DNA from: Actinomycetes bacterium
GTDB taxonomy: Bacteria; Actinomycetota; Acidimicrobiia; Acidimicrobiales; RAAP-2
NCBI GenBank assembly: GCA_021798955.1
Contig: JAJZBK010000009.1
Coordinates: 1-64,000 of the forward strand
Direction of reading: 5' to 3'
DNA length: 64,000 bases
Position numbers and translations under genes: made by a program. The notes under the pieces were generated by a model. The model was not told where the DNA came from, did not search any database, and saw only the letters and a list, made by a program, of their open reading frames with translations. Below are positions 51,735 through 59,353 of this stretch, in pieces. How positions within the stretch are numbered: the stretch's first letter is position 1; each line of letters starts with the position of its first letter.

Positions 51735-51755
51735 GGAGGGGATCGGAGACCTGCC

Positions 51756-52892
51756 GTGGTGACCTACGCTCCCCAACCCCTGGCCCGTCGACGGGCCTCG
51801 CTGGTCGGCCGGTTCGACGTCGTCGTCTCAGGCGCGTCGATCGCCCTCGCCATCCTGGGCGTCGTGATGGTGTACTCGGCCACCCGGGTAAAGCTGGCGC
51901 TCAGTGGGACCAATCCCCACTACTACCTCGACCGGCAGGCCGTCTTCGTCGTCATCGGCATCGTCGTCATGGTCGGCGTGGCGCTCTTCGACTACCGACG
52001 GCTCGAACCATGGGCCACCGTCCTCTACGTCGGGACCGTCTTCGCCCTGCTCGGCGTGTTCGTGGTCGGCTCCCATGCCCTCGGGTCCCAGCGGTGGTAC
52101 GCCTTGGGCCCACTCCAGCTCCAACCGTCGGAGTTCGCCACCCTCACCCTGATCGTGGCGATCGCCACCTACTGCGCTCGCAGGCCGGAGGGACTGGTGT
52201 TCCGGGACCTGGTCAGACTGGTGCTCATGGTCGGCGTGCCGGCCCTGATGATCATCAAACAGCCCGACCTCGGCACCGGGATCGTGGTGAGCATCATCCT
52301 GCTGGTGATGCTGGCGGTAGCCGGCATGCCCGGCCGGTACCTGTTGCTGCTGGTCGTCGGCGCCACGGTGGTGGTGGTGGTCGCGCTCCAGGTAGGGCTC
52401 CTGCAGAAGTACCAGATCCAACGGTTGACCAGCTTCATCTCCCCGAACAGCGCCGGAGAGACGGCGACGTACAACGTCACCCAGGCGAAGAACGCCATCG
52501 GGTCGGGGGGTCTGCTCGGTACTGGCGTCTTCCGTGGGGCCCAGACCAACCTCTCCTATGTTCCCTTCCAGCAGACCGACTTCATCTTCTCGGCGGTGGG
52601 GGAGCAGCTGGGCTTCGTGGGTGGAGCGATCACCATCCTCGTCTACGGGCTGTTGGGTTGGCGGATCCTGCGGATCGCCCAGCAGTCCAAGGACATCTTC
52701 GGCCGCATGATCTGCGGCGGGGTGTTCGCGTTGCTCACCTTCTCGGTGTTCGAGAACGTGGGGATGAACATGGGGATCATGCCGGTGGCGGGTATCCCGC
52801 TCCCCTTCCTCTCCTACGGGGGGTCGGCTGCCATTGTCTTCTTCATCGCCGCCGGGCTGGTCCAGAGCGTGCGGGCCCGGAGCATTCGGTGA
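51756..52892 (+). CDS. rodA: SEDS family peptidoglycan glycosyltransferase, RodA/FtsW type (short)
   Basis: A 378-residue polytopic protein polymerising lipid II. About ten helices are evident. SEDS markers: VVMVYSATR in helix 1, GSQRWYALGPLQLQPSEFA, the catalytic-loop KQPDLGTGIVV with its essential Asp, TDFIFSAVGEQLGFVG and the closing GIPLPFLSYGGS. Length fits RodA. No class B penicillin-binding protein or mreBCD gene is adjacent, so the partner is elsewhere. It overlaps the bifunctional nuclease gene by GTGA. The assignment RodA versus FtsW is tentative. Confidence 0.88.
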   Translation: MVTYAPQPLARRRASLVGRFDVVVSGASIALAILGVVMVYSATRVKLALSGTNPHYYLDRQAVFVVIGIVVMVGVALFDYRRLEPWATVLYVGTVFALLGVFVVGSHALGSQRWYALGPLQLQPSEFATLTLIVAIATYCARRPEGLVFRDLVRLVLMVGVPALMIIKQPDLGTGIVVSIILLVMLAVAGMPGRYLLLLVVGATVVVVVALQVGLLQKYQIQRLTSFISPNSAGETATYNVTQAKNAIGSGGLLGTGVFRGAQTNLSYVPFQQTDFIFSAVGEQLGFVGGAITILVYGLLGWRILRIAQQSKDIFGRMICGGVFALLTFSVFENVGMNMGIMPVAGIPLPFLSYGGSAAIVFFIAAGLVQSVRARSIR

Positions 52893-53512
52893 CCGGGGAG
52901 GCCGGCCCCGAGATGGCCCCGTTGGTTGCACCGGACGAGGCGGACGAGGCGGACAGCACTGCTGGGCTGGTCGACAGCGAGGGGCTGGTCGACAGCGAGG
53001 GGCTGGTCGACAGCGAGGGGCTGGTCGACAGCGAGGGGCTGGTCGACAGCGAGGGGCTGGTCGACAGCGAGGGGCTGGTCGACGGAGGTTCGGTGTTCCG
53101 GACGGCCATCGTCTCCTCGGTGGCGCTCGACCTCCCCTCCCAGCACCCGATGGTCGTGGTCCGCGAGGCAGAGCCTCCCTGGCGCCAGGTGCAGTTCCGC
53201 GTGGGACTTCCGGACGGGACGGCGCTCGCCTGCGCGCTACGGCGGATCGAGACGCCCCGGCCGCTCACCCACGAGCTGTTGGGCGAGGTCCTCGCTGGCT
53301 TCGACATCGACGTCGTCGCCGTGCGCCTGGTCGGGCGCCAGCAGGGCACCTACTTCGCCGAGCTCGATCTTCGCGGCCGCACGGGCCGACGGGTGCTGTC
53401 GTGCCGCCCGTCGGACGCTCTGGTCGTGGCGCTCCGCCAGGCGGTGCCGGCGCCCATCTTGGTCGCCGATGCCCTCTTCGACGGCGAGGGAGACGTCCTG
53501 CCTCAAGCGTGA
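52889..53512 (+). CDS. bifunctional nuclease family protein (DUF151) with repeat-rich N-terminus
   Basis: A 207-residue protein whose DUF151/BFN domain spans about 80-200: MVVVREAEPPWRQVQFRVG, RPLTHELLGEVLAGFDIDVVAVRLV, TYFAELDLRG and the conserved SCRPSDALVVALR. Relatives were described with RNase and DNase activity and resistance roles. Residues 26-67 are a tandem of GLVDSE (six full units plus GLVDGG), acidic and unlike any known BFN extension. The GTG start lies within the rodA stop. Confidence 0.88.
   Translation: MTGEAGPEMAPLVAPDEADEADSTAGLVDSEGLVDSEGLVDSEGLVDSEGLVDSEGLVDSEGLVDGGSVFRTAIVSSVALDLPSQHPMVVVREAEPPWRQVQFRVGLPDGTALACALRRIETPRPLTHELLGEVLAGFDIDVVAVRLVGRQQGTYFAELDLRGRTGRRVLSCRPSDALVVALRQAVPAPILVADALFDGEGDVLPQA
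52964..53083. repeat. 18-bp tandem repeat, six units plus a partial
   Basis: Unit GGGCTGGTCGACAGCGAG, perfect from 52964 to 53071, with a diverged partial to about 53083. It encodes (GLVDSE)6-GLVDGG. Identity between units implies recent expansion. Confidence 0.95.
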
Positions 53513-53538
53513 CCGCTCGGTGGCGTACCGACAGACGG

Positions 53539-53580
53539 GCTCAGCCGGGACGGTACGACCGCGGAGCTCAGCCGGGACGG
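53539..53580. repeat. 15-bp direct repeat in the convergent gap
   Basis: GCTCAGCCGGGACGG at 53539-53553 and 53566-53580. The second copy lies in the 3' end of the downstream minus-strand SEDS gene. The 55-base gap shows no hairpin terminator. Confidence 0.7.
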
Positions 53581-54992
53581 CCGAGCGGCCCCGCGATGAG
53601 CGCTCGACGACGTGCTGCCACCTGTTCGTCCGCTTGGCGCTCGGCCTGGTCGACCGCGGTGCCTCCCTCGTGCGAGATGCGCATGAGCACGGCGATCAGC
53701 ACGTAGTTGGCCACCAGGGCGGAGCCGCCGTAGGACACGAAGGGGAGGGTGATGCCGGTCAACGGGAGGAGCCGGGCGATGCCGGCGAGGATGAAGAACG
53801 CCTGGAACCCCAGGATGAGGGTCAGGCCGGTGGCCGTCAGCTTGGCGAACTCCGAGCGTGCCGCCTGGGCGATGCGCAGTCCGGCACCGACCAGCAGCAG
53901 GAAGGCCACGAGGATGGTGGTCGAGCCGAGCAGGCCCATCTCCTCCCCGATGACGGTGAAGATGAAGTCGGTCTGGACGTTCGGGATGGTGTAGGCGGCC
54001 GCCCCGAGGCCGAGCCCCGTCCCGCCGAGGCCACCGGTCCCGAGGGAGAACCACGCCAGGCGCAGCTGGTAGCCGGGGTCGTTGGGCGGGATCACCTTCC
54101 ACGGGTCGAGCCAGGTCTCGATGCGGACGTTGGTCTGAGCGAACAGGTGGGCTGACACGTACGCACCGACGGCGAAGAGCAGGACGCCGAGCACGAGATA
54201 GCCGGTGCGCCCGGTGGTCACCCACAGCATGCCGATGAACAGGGTGAAGAGCAGCGCTGAGAAGCCGATGTCGTGCTCGAGGCTCATCACGCCGATGGCG
54301 AAGAGCCAAGCGACGGTGATCGGCACCAGGGGGCGGGGGTCGACGACGAGCCGGTTGCCCATCCGCGCGGTGGGGATCGACAGCAGCTCGCGCTTCTCGG
54401 CGAAGTAGGAGGCAAAGAAGACGCAAAGGAGGAGCTTGGCCACCTCGATGGGCTGGAACTGGATCGGTCCCAGCTTGACCCACAGCCGTGCCCCGTTGAT
54501 GTTCTGCCCGATGTGGGGCACGAGCGGGCTGAGGAGGAGGAGCACGGCCGCGAGCAGGAGCAGGTAGCGGTAGCGATCGAGATCGCGCGAGTGCCGGACG
54601 AGGGCCAGGGTGAGCACGTAGCCGACCACGCCGACAGCCGTCCACGCTGCCTGGTAGGGGGCGAACGAGTGGGCGGTGGCGTAGTCGATCCGGACCAGCA
54701 CCGCATAGCCGATCCCGTTGAGGAAGAAGACGACGGGCAGGATGGCCGGGTGGGCGTTCGGGGCAAAGATCCGCGTGGCAATGTGGGCGCCCGCTGCCAG
54801 GGCGACCATCACCGCGAGCAAGGTCCCGAGGTCGGCGGGTGAGGTGTGCGCCTCGCCCTCGACGACGAGGACGTAGACCGCCACCACGATCGCCGTCGCT
54901 CCGACGAGCAGTCCGAGCTCGGTGCGGCGGCGGGCCCGGGGGCTGCGCACCCGCTGACGGCTGACCGGAGCGGGTCGAGTCAACACGGCCAC
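53568..54992 (-). CDS. SEDS family peptidoglycan glycosyltransferase, long actinobacterial type
   Basis: A 474-residue polytopic protein resembling the long FtsW/RodA of the mycobacterial Rv0017c type. An extra N-terminal pair of helices precedes GQNINGARLWVKLGPIQFQP (the IQFQPIEVAKL lipid-II loop), EHDIGFSALLF with the catalytic-loop Asp, TDFIFTVIGEEMGLLG and GITLPFVSYGGSAL. Helix-11 loops and the C-terminal basic tail are intact. It is convergent with the rodA-bfn pair. The GTG at 54992 has TAGCAT exactly 6 bases upstream (leaderless). No pbpA, pknB or fhaA neighbours are present, unlike in Mycobacterium. Confidence 0.9.
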   Translation of the reverse strand: MAVLTRPAPVSRQRVRSPRARRRTELGLLVGATAIVVAVYVLVVEGEAHTSPADLGTLLAVMVALAAGAHIATRIFAPNAHPAILPVVFFLNGIGYAVLVRIDYATAHSFAPYQAAWTAVGVVGYVLTLALVRHSRDLDRYRYLLLLAAVLLLLSPLVPHIGQNINGARLWVKLGPIQFQPIEVAKLLLCVFFASYFAEKRELLSIPTARMGNRLVVDPRPLVPITVAWLFAIGVMSLEHDIGFSALLFTLFIGMLWVTTGRTGYLVLGVLLFAVGAYVSAHLFAQTNVRIETWLDPWKVIPPNDPGYQLRLAWFSLGTGGLGGTGLGLGAAAYTIPNVQTDFIFTVIGEEMGLLGSTTILVAFLLLVGAGLRIAQAARSEFAKLTATGLTLILGFQAFFILAGIARLLPLTGITLPFVSYGGSALVANYVLIAVLMRISHEGGTAVDQAERQADEQVAARRRALIAGPLGRPG

Positions 54993-54998
54993 GGCAAG

Positions 54999-55004
54999 AT
55001 GCTA
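54999..55004 (-). promoter_or_regulatory. leaderless promoter -10 box of the long SEDS gene
   Basis: TAGCAT on the minus strand ends 6 bases before the GTG at 54992; no Shine-Dalgarno is present. Confidence 0.6.
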
Positions 55005-55050
55005 CCGGGCCGCCCGCGGGCGACGAGGGCACCGAGGTGGCGGCAGCGCG

Positions 55051-56445
55051 TCATGGGGAGCGACGCTGACGCCGGGGGGCCGGTGGCGGCGCGGACGGGT
55101 CGGCAGGGACGCGCCTCGGGAGCGGACGGGAGCGCCGGCCCGAGCGACGCCGCGAGGCACCCTCCTGGTCGGCCACGGCCCGCCGGCGCTCCGGGGTGCG
55201 CGCCCTGCCAACGGTGGCCCGGGTGGGAGGGGGGGCGGTGGCCAACGTGGCCGACGTCGCCGAGCTGGCCGTCGGAACAGTGCGCCCGCGATCGACCCCC
55301 GCGCTGCGTTGGTACCGGTCGAGGAAGTAGAGATGGAGCCGGCGGTACAGGTCGCCGTGCTCGAACTGGAGGGAGGCATAGGCAAGCCCGCCGATGGGAA
55401 TGGGCAGCCAGAAGTTCACCGCCCGGTAGGCGAGCACCGCCGAGAGCGCCTCGGCGGCGGTCGGGCCGAAGCCGGTGATGAGCGAGATGAGGACGAACTC
55501 GACGACGCCGAGCCCCCCCGGGGTGATCGGGATGGCCGCCAAGATGTTGGCCAGTCCATACGCGACGAGCAGGTCGACGGGGGAGATGACGCGGCTGAAG
55601 GCAGCTACGAAGACCCACAGCGAGGCGGCGTCGAGGAGCCAGTTGGTGGCGGCCCAGGCCGTGGCCCGCACCAGGAGCGGTCGGTCCTCGAGGAGCACGG
55701 CGAAGCGTTCGGCGAGGTGCTCGACGAACGCGGTCACCCGGTCGGCGTCGACGAAGCGGAGTCGCTTGGAGATCCGGTGGATCGCGGTGGCGGCGCGTTC
55801 CTGCCCCCGAGTGAGCAGGGCAAAGATCCCGCCGAAGGCGGCCAGCAGGACGATGCCGATGACGACGGCCACGATGACCAGGATCGACGCGGACGTCGAC
55901 GCCCCGGACCCGTGGCTGGCAGGTGGGTGGAAGCCGTGCTGGACCAGGAAGGCGACGAGCGCGAGCCAGAAGAGGGCGTTCAAGACGACCGCCGAACCGA
56001 TGCCCTGGGTGCCGAGGGTGAAGCCGGCGTCGGCACCCGTCATCCCCGACTGGGTGAGGAGGCGGTAGCCAAGGGCTGCTCCGGGCGCCGTGCCCCCAGG
56101 TGAGACGTGGCTGAGGGCGAGGGTGGAGAGGTTGATGCGCAACAGGCGTTCACGCCGAGGGCCAGGCGTCGGCAGGACGGCGTAGGTGAGCTGGGCATAA
56201 GCCACGAGGGCGGCGGCCTCGAGGGCGACGCCGGCGACCAGGTAGCCGGCGTTGACGTGCCCCAGCGCGGCGAGCTCGGACCGATGGCTGGCGACGAGTG
56301 GGACGACGACGTAGAAGGCGAAGAGGAACAGGACGACGAACCCCACGCTCCAGCGCACCTCGCGTCGAGCGAAAGGACCGCGGTGCCACCACCGTCGCCG
56401 CGGGCGCGGCGGGCGCGGCGGGCGCGGCGGTGGATCGGCCCTCAT
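55051..56445 (-). CDS. UPF0104 / lysylphosphatidylglycerol synthase TM-region family protein (flippase-like)
   Basis: About 464 residues. A Pro/Arg-rich cytosolic lead (PPRPPRPPRPRR) precedes some eight membrane helices of the UPF0104 type. Family blocks: LSHVSPGGTAPGAALGYRLL, WAATNWLLDAASLWVFV, ANILAAIPITPGGLGVVEFVLI and YRAVNFWLPIPIGGLAY. The family covers the flippase half of MprF and proteins of unknown function linked to lipid or dolichol-sugar handling. A 90-residue Arg-rich tail follows the last helix. The ATG at 56445 or the upstream ATG at 56484 may be the start; CATCGT lies 6 bases before the latter. No lysyltransferase domain is present. Confidence 0.8.
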   Translation of the reverse strand: MRADPPPRPPRPPRPRRRWWHRGPFARREVRWSVGFVVLFLFAFYVVVPLVASHRSELAALGHVNAGYLVAGVALEAAALVAYAQLTYAVLPTPGPRRERLLRINLSTLALSHVSPGGTAPGAALGYRLLTQSGMTGADAGFTLGTQGIGSAVVLNALFWLALVAFLVQHGFHPPASHGSGASTSASILVIVAVVIGIVLLAAFGGIFALLTRGQERAATAIHRISKRLRFVDADRVTAFVEHLAERFAVLLEDRPLLVRATAWAATNWLLDAASLWVFVAAFSRVISPVDLLVAYGLANILAAIPITPGGLGVVEFVLISLITGFGPTAAEALSAVLAYRAVNFWLPIPIGGLAYASLQFEHGDLYRRLHLYFLDRYQRSAGVDRGRTVPTASSATSATLATAPPPTRATVGRARTPERRRAVADQEGASRRRSGRRSRPLPRRVPADPSAPPPAPRRQRRSP

Positions 56446-56493
56446 GGCGCCATGTTCGCACGCAGGCCGCCGTCTACCTGACATGCTGGGACG

Positions 56494-57768
56494 ATGGTGG
56501 CCGAGCGCGGTCGAGGGGCGGTACCGACAGGGGCAGACTCGATGGCGGCAGACCCGACGGCGGAACGCGTGGGCAGCGACGCGCCCCGACGCGACCGCCT
56601 CTTCGCTGCCGCCTCACGGGCTGGCGTCCCGCTGCGCACGATCGTGGTCATCGACGTCGTCGTCATTGCCACCTGGGTGGCCTATCGGCTCGTCATCCGG
56701 CTCCACGAGGTGATCCTGTGGGTACTGGTCGCCGCCTTCATCGCCGTGGTGCTCGACCCCGCCGTGGCCTACCTGCAGCGGCGCCGGCTGGGACGGACCG
56801 CGGCGGTGATCGTCGTCTTCGCCGTGGCGGTGCTGGCCTTCGCCGGTCTGCTCGTGCTCTTCGGCTACCCGTTGGTCAACGCCCTCACCCACTTCGCCGA
56901 GCAGTTGCCCGCCATGGTGAGCGACCTCCAGAAGGGGCACGGGCGGCTGGCCACGACGCTCCAGCACTTCCACCTCCTCAGCTGGGTGCAGCGCAACGCC
57001 CCGAAGCTGAAGGACGCTGCGCGCAACCTGGGTCGTCCGGCCCTCAGCGTCGGGACCAACCTCGGCAAGGCGGTGTTCTCGACGATCCTCGCGCTCACGA
57101 CCATCGGCTTCCTGTCGCTGTTCATGCTCTTTGAGGCACCGCGGCTCCGTGCCGGCGTACTGGGGGCGCTCGGGGACGACCGGCGTCGCCGCGTGGAGAC
57201 CGTGGCCCGACAGGTGGCCCAGTCGGTCACCGCCTACGTGCTCGGCACCGCCGTGCTCTCCCTGCTCTTCGGTGTCGTCGTCCTCGTCACCCTCGTCATC
57301 CTCGGCGTCCCCTTCGCCCTGCTCATCGGGTTGTGGGTCGCCCTGGTCGCCATGATCCCCCTGGTGGGCGGCCTGGTGGCCGGCGTGCCCACCGTGGTGA
57401 TCGCCCTGCTTCATGCCCCCTCCGCCGCTGTCGTGATGATCATCGTCTTCGTCGGGTTCCAGCTCTTCGAGAACCACTTCCTCTACCCCCTGGTGATGAG
57501 CCGGGCGGTGCGCATGACGCCGTTGTGGGTGCTCGTCTCGGTGCTGGTGGGTGCCAACCTGGGGGGTGTCTTCGGCTCGGCCCTCGGAGCACTGACCGGC
57601 GCCCTCGTGGCGATCCCCTTGGGTGGTGCCATCCAGGTGGTGGGCGGCGAGGTCTGGCGGGCGACCCGAGCCCGTGCCGCCCCGGCGAGCGCCGATCGGC
57701 TGCCAGGGCAGCCGGCAGACGACGAGCCGGGCGCCTCTTCGAAAGGACCGGGCCGGCAAGGAGCCTGA
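56494..57768 (+). CDS. AI-2E family transporter (UPF0118)
   Basis: A 424-residue membrane protein with about eight helices. The family pattern is clear: two N-terminal helices, VLDPAVAYLQRRRLGRTAAVIVV, a cytosolic central loop, SVTAYVLGTAVLSLLFGVV, IPLVGGLVAGVPTVVIAL and the signature FQLFENHFLYPLVMSRAVRMTPL. Members export or exchange small solutes; some act as Na+/H+ antiporters, and autoinducer-2 transport is proven for few. A CATGCT box 6 bases before the ATG suggests a leaderless start. It is divergent from the UPF0104 gene and is followed by dpm1. Confidence 0.9.
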   Translation: MVAERGRGAVPTGADSMAADPTAERVGSDAPRRDRLFAAASRAGVPLRTIVVIDVVVIATWVAYRLVIRLHEVILWVLVAAFIAVVLDPAVAYLQRRRLGRTAAVIVVFAVAVLAFAGLLVLFGYPLVNALTHFAEQLPAMVSDLQKGHGRLATTLQHFHLLSWVQRNAPKLKDAARNLGRPALSVGTNLGKAVFSTILALTTIGFLSLFMLFEAPRLRAGVLGALGDDRRRRVETVARQVAQSVTAYVLGTAVLSLLFGVVVLVTLVILGVPFALLIGLWVALVAMIPLVGGLVAGVPTVVIALLHAPSAAVVMIIVFVGFQLFENHFLYPLVMSRAVRMTPLWVLVSVLVGANLGGVFGSALGALTGALVAIPLGGAIQVVGGEVWRATRARAAPASADRLPGQPADDEPGASSKGPGRQGA

Positions 57769-57866
57769 ACGGGGGTTTGCGTGTGGACCGTCCCCGGTTG
57801 CCCCGGGCTGCCGACGTCGGCCCCCGGTTCAGTCGCCCTCGATCGGGCACGGCCCGCCTCGTCTCG

Positions 57867-57872
57867 TATGCT
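57867..57872 (+). promoter_or_regulatory. leaderless promoter -10 box of the polyprenol-phosphate mannose synthase gene
   Basis: TATGCT ends 6 bases before the GTG at 57879 with no Shine-Dalgarno. It fixes the start, as the open frame continues far upstream. Confidence 0.65.
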
Positions 57873-57878
57873 TCAGCC

Positions 57879-58616
57879 GTGCGTCCTTTGGTGGTCCTCC
57901 CGACCTACAACGAAGCCGTGAACATCGACCGCGTGCTCCGGTTGGTCCGCTCGTCGCTGCCGGAGGCGACGGTCCTCGTCGTCGACGACGGCAGCCCGGA
58001 CGGCACCGCCGACCTGGCCGAGAAGACCGGAGCCGACATCGGGGGGATCGAGGTCCTCCGACGTCCGGCGAAGTCGGGGTTGGGGAGCGCCTATCGGGCC
58101 GGGTTCCGGTGGGGGCTGGCCCACGGGTTCGACGCCTGCGTCGAGATGGACGCTGACCTTTCTCACGATCCTGCCGCGCTTCCCGCCCTGGTCGCGGCCC
58201 TCGACGACGGCGCCGAGGTGGCGGTCGGCAGTCGGTACGTCCCCGGCGGGACGATCCCCACCTGGTCGTGGCACCGACGGCTGCTGTCGCGCGGTGGCAA
58301 CGTGTACGCCTCGGCGCTGCTGGGCCTGGGGGTTGCCGACTCGACGTCGGGGTTCCGGGCCTACCGGGACTCAGTCCTCCGCCGCATCGACCTCGACCGG
58401 GTCCGGGCGGACGGGTACGGCTTCCAGATCGAGATGACCTACCGGGCCCGCCAGGCGGGTGCGCCGATCGCCGAGGTGCCCATCAGCTTCGTGGACCGCG
58501 TTGACGGTGAGTCGAAGATGTCCCTCTTCATCGTGGTCGAGGCGTTGGCGCTGGTGACCTGGTGGGGGCTCGGCCGGCTGGTCTCCCCGGCGCGTCGGCG
58601 GGTGGGGCAGAGCTGA
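57879..58616 (+). CDS. polyprenol-phosphate mannose synthase (Dpm1/Ppm1-type GT2)
   Basis: A 245-residue GT2 enzyme that makes polyprenyl-phosphomannose, the donor for extracytoplasmic mannosylation of PIMs, lipoglycans and proteins. LVVLPTYNEAVNIDRVL, VLVVDDGSPDGTADLAE, the acidic VEMDADLSHDP, VGSRYVPGG, SRGGNVYA and the C-terminal FVDRVDGESKMS are all diagnostic of the soluble Dpm1 class. There is no fused apolipoprotein N-acyltransferase domain. With PimA and PatA elsewhere in the window it completes an inner-leaflet mannosylation set. Glucose instead of mannose as sugar is possible. Confidence 0.88.
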   Translation: MRPLVVLPTYNEAVNIDRVLRLVRSSLPEATVLVVDDGSPDGTADLAEKTGADIGGIEVLRRPAKSGLGSAYRAGFRWGLAHGFDACVEMDADLSHDPAALPALVAALDDGAEVAVGSRYVPGGTIPTWSWHRRLLSRGGNVYASALLGLGVADSTSGFRAYRDSVLRRIDLDRVRADGYGFQIEMTYRARQAGAPIAEVPISFVDRVDGESKMSLFIVVEALALVTWWGLGRLVSPARRRVGQS

Positions 58617-58650
58617 CGGCGACGGCGTGGGTGACGGGGGAGGCCAGCCC

Positions 58651-59346
58651 GTGACGGGGGCCAAGGCAAGGGTCCTCGCCGTCGACGACGAGCGCTACAT
58701 CACCGACCTGCTGGCGGCAGCGCTGCGGTTCGAGGGCTTCGACGTGGAGACGGCCGGCACCGGGGTGTCGGCCCTCGAAGCGGCTCGTCGTTCTGGGTTC
58801 GACCTGATCGTCCTCGACGTCCTGCTGCCCGACCTCGAGGGCACCGAGGTCTGCCGCCGGCTCCGTGAGGAAGGGATCGAGACGCCGGTGCTCTTCCTCA
58901 CCGCCCGGGACGCGCTGGAGGACAAGGTAGTGGGTCTCGGGCTCGGAGACGACTACGTGACCAAGCCGTTCGCCCTCGACGAGCTCGTAGCCCGGATGCG
59001 GGCGATCCTGCGCCGGACTCGGCCCGACGAGGTGGTCGATGACGGCCGGATGCGCTTCGCAGACCTCGTAATGGACGAGCAAACCCACGAAGTGTGGCGT
59101 CACGGCGAGCCCGTCGAGCTGACGGCGACCGAGTTCAACCTGTTGCGCTACCTGCTCCTCAATGCCCGACGGGTCCTGTCGAAAGCGGACATCCTCGACG
59201 CGGTGTGGGGCTTCGGGTTCGAGGGCGACGCCAACATCGTCGAGACCTACATCTCCTACCTTCGCAAGAAGATCGACTGTTACGAGCCGCCGTTGGTCCA
59301 CACCATCCGGCGGGTTGGCTACAGCCTGCGCGAGCCCCGGCGCTGA
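58651..59346 (+). CDS. OmpR family response regulator
   Basis: A 231-residue DNA-binding response regulator. The receiver has VDDE near the start, the phospho-acceptor Asp56 in LIVLDVLLPD, FLTARD and the Lys of YVTKPFALDEL. The winged-helix effector (about 130-228) includes LTATEFNLLRYLLLNARRVLSK and YISYLRKKID plus VHTIRRVGY. GTG 58651 has GGGGGAGG 7 bases upstream; an in-frame GTG at 58627 is less well supported. The sensor kinase gene follows 7 bases later. Target genes are unknown. Confidence 0.93.
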   Translation: MTGAKARVLAVDDERYITDLLAAALRFEGFDVETAGTGVSALEAARRSGFDLIVLDVLLPDLEGTEVCRRLREEGIETPVLFLTARDALEDKVVGLGLGDDYVTKPFALDELVARMRAILRRTRPDEVVDDGRMRFADLVMDEQTHEVWRHGEPVELTATEFNLLRYLLLNARRVLSKADILDAVWGFGFEGDANIVETYISYLRKKIDCYEPPLVHTIRRVGYSLREPRR

Positions 59347-59353
59347 GCGGAAC

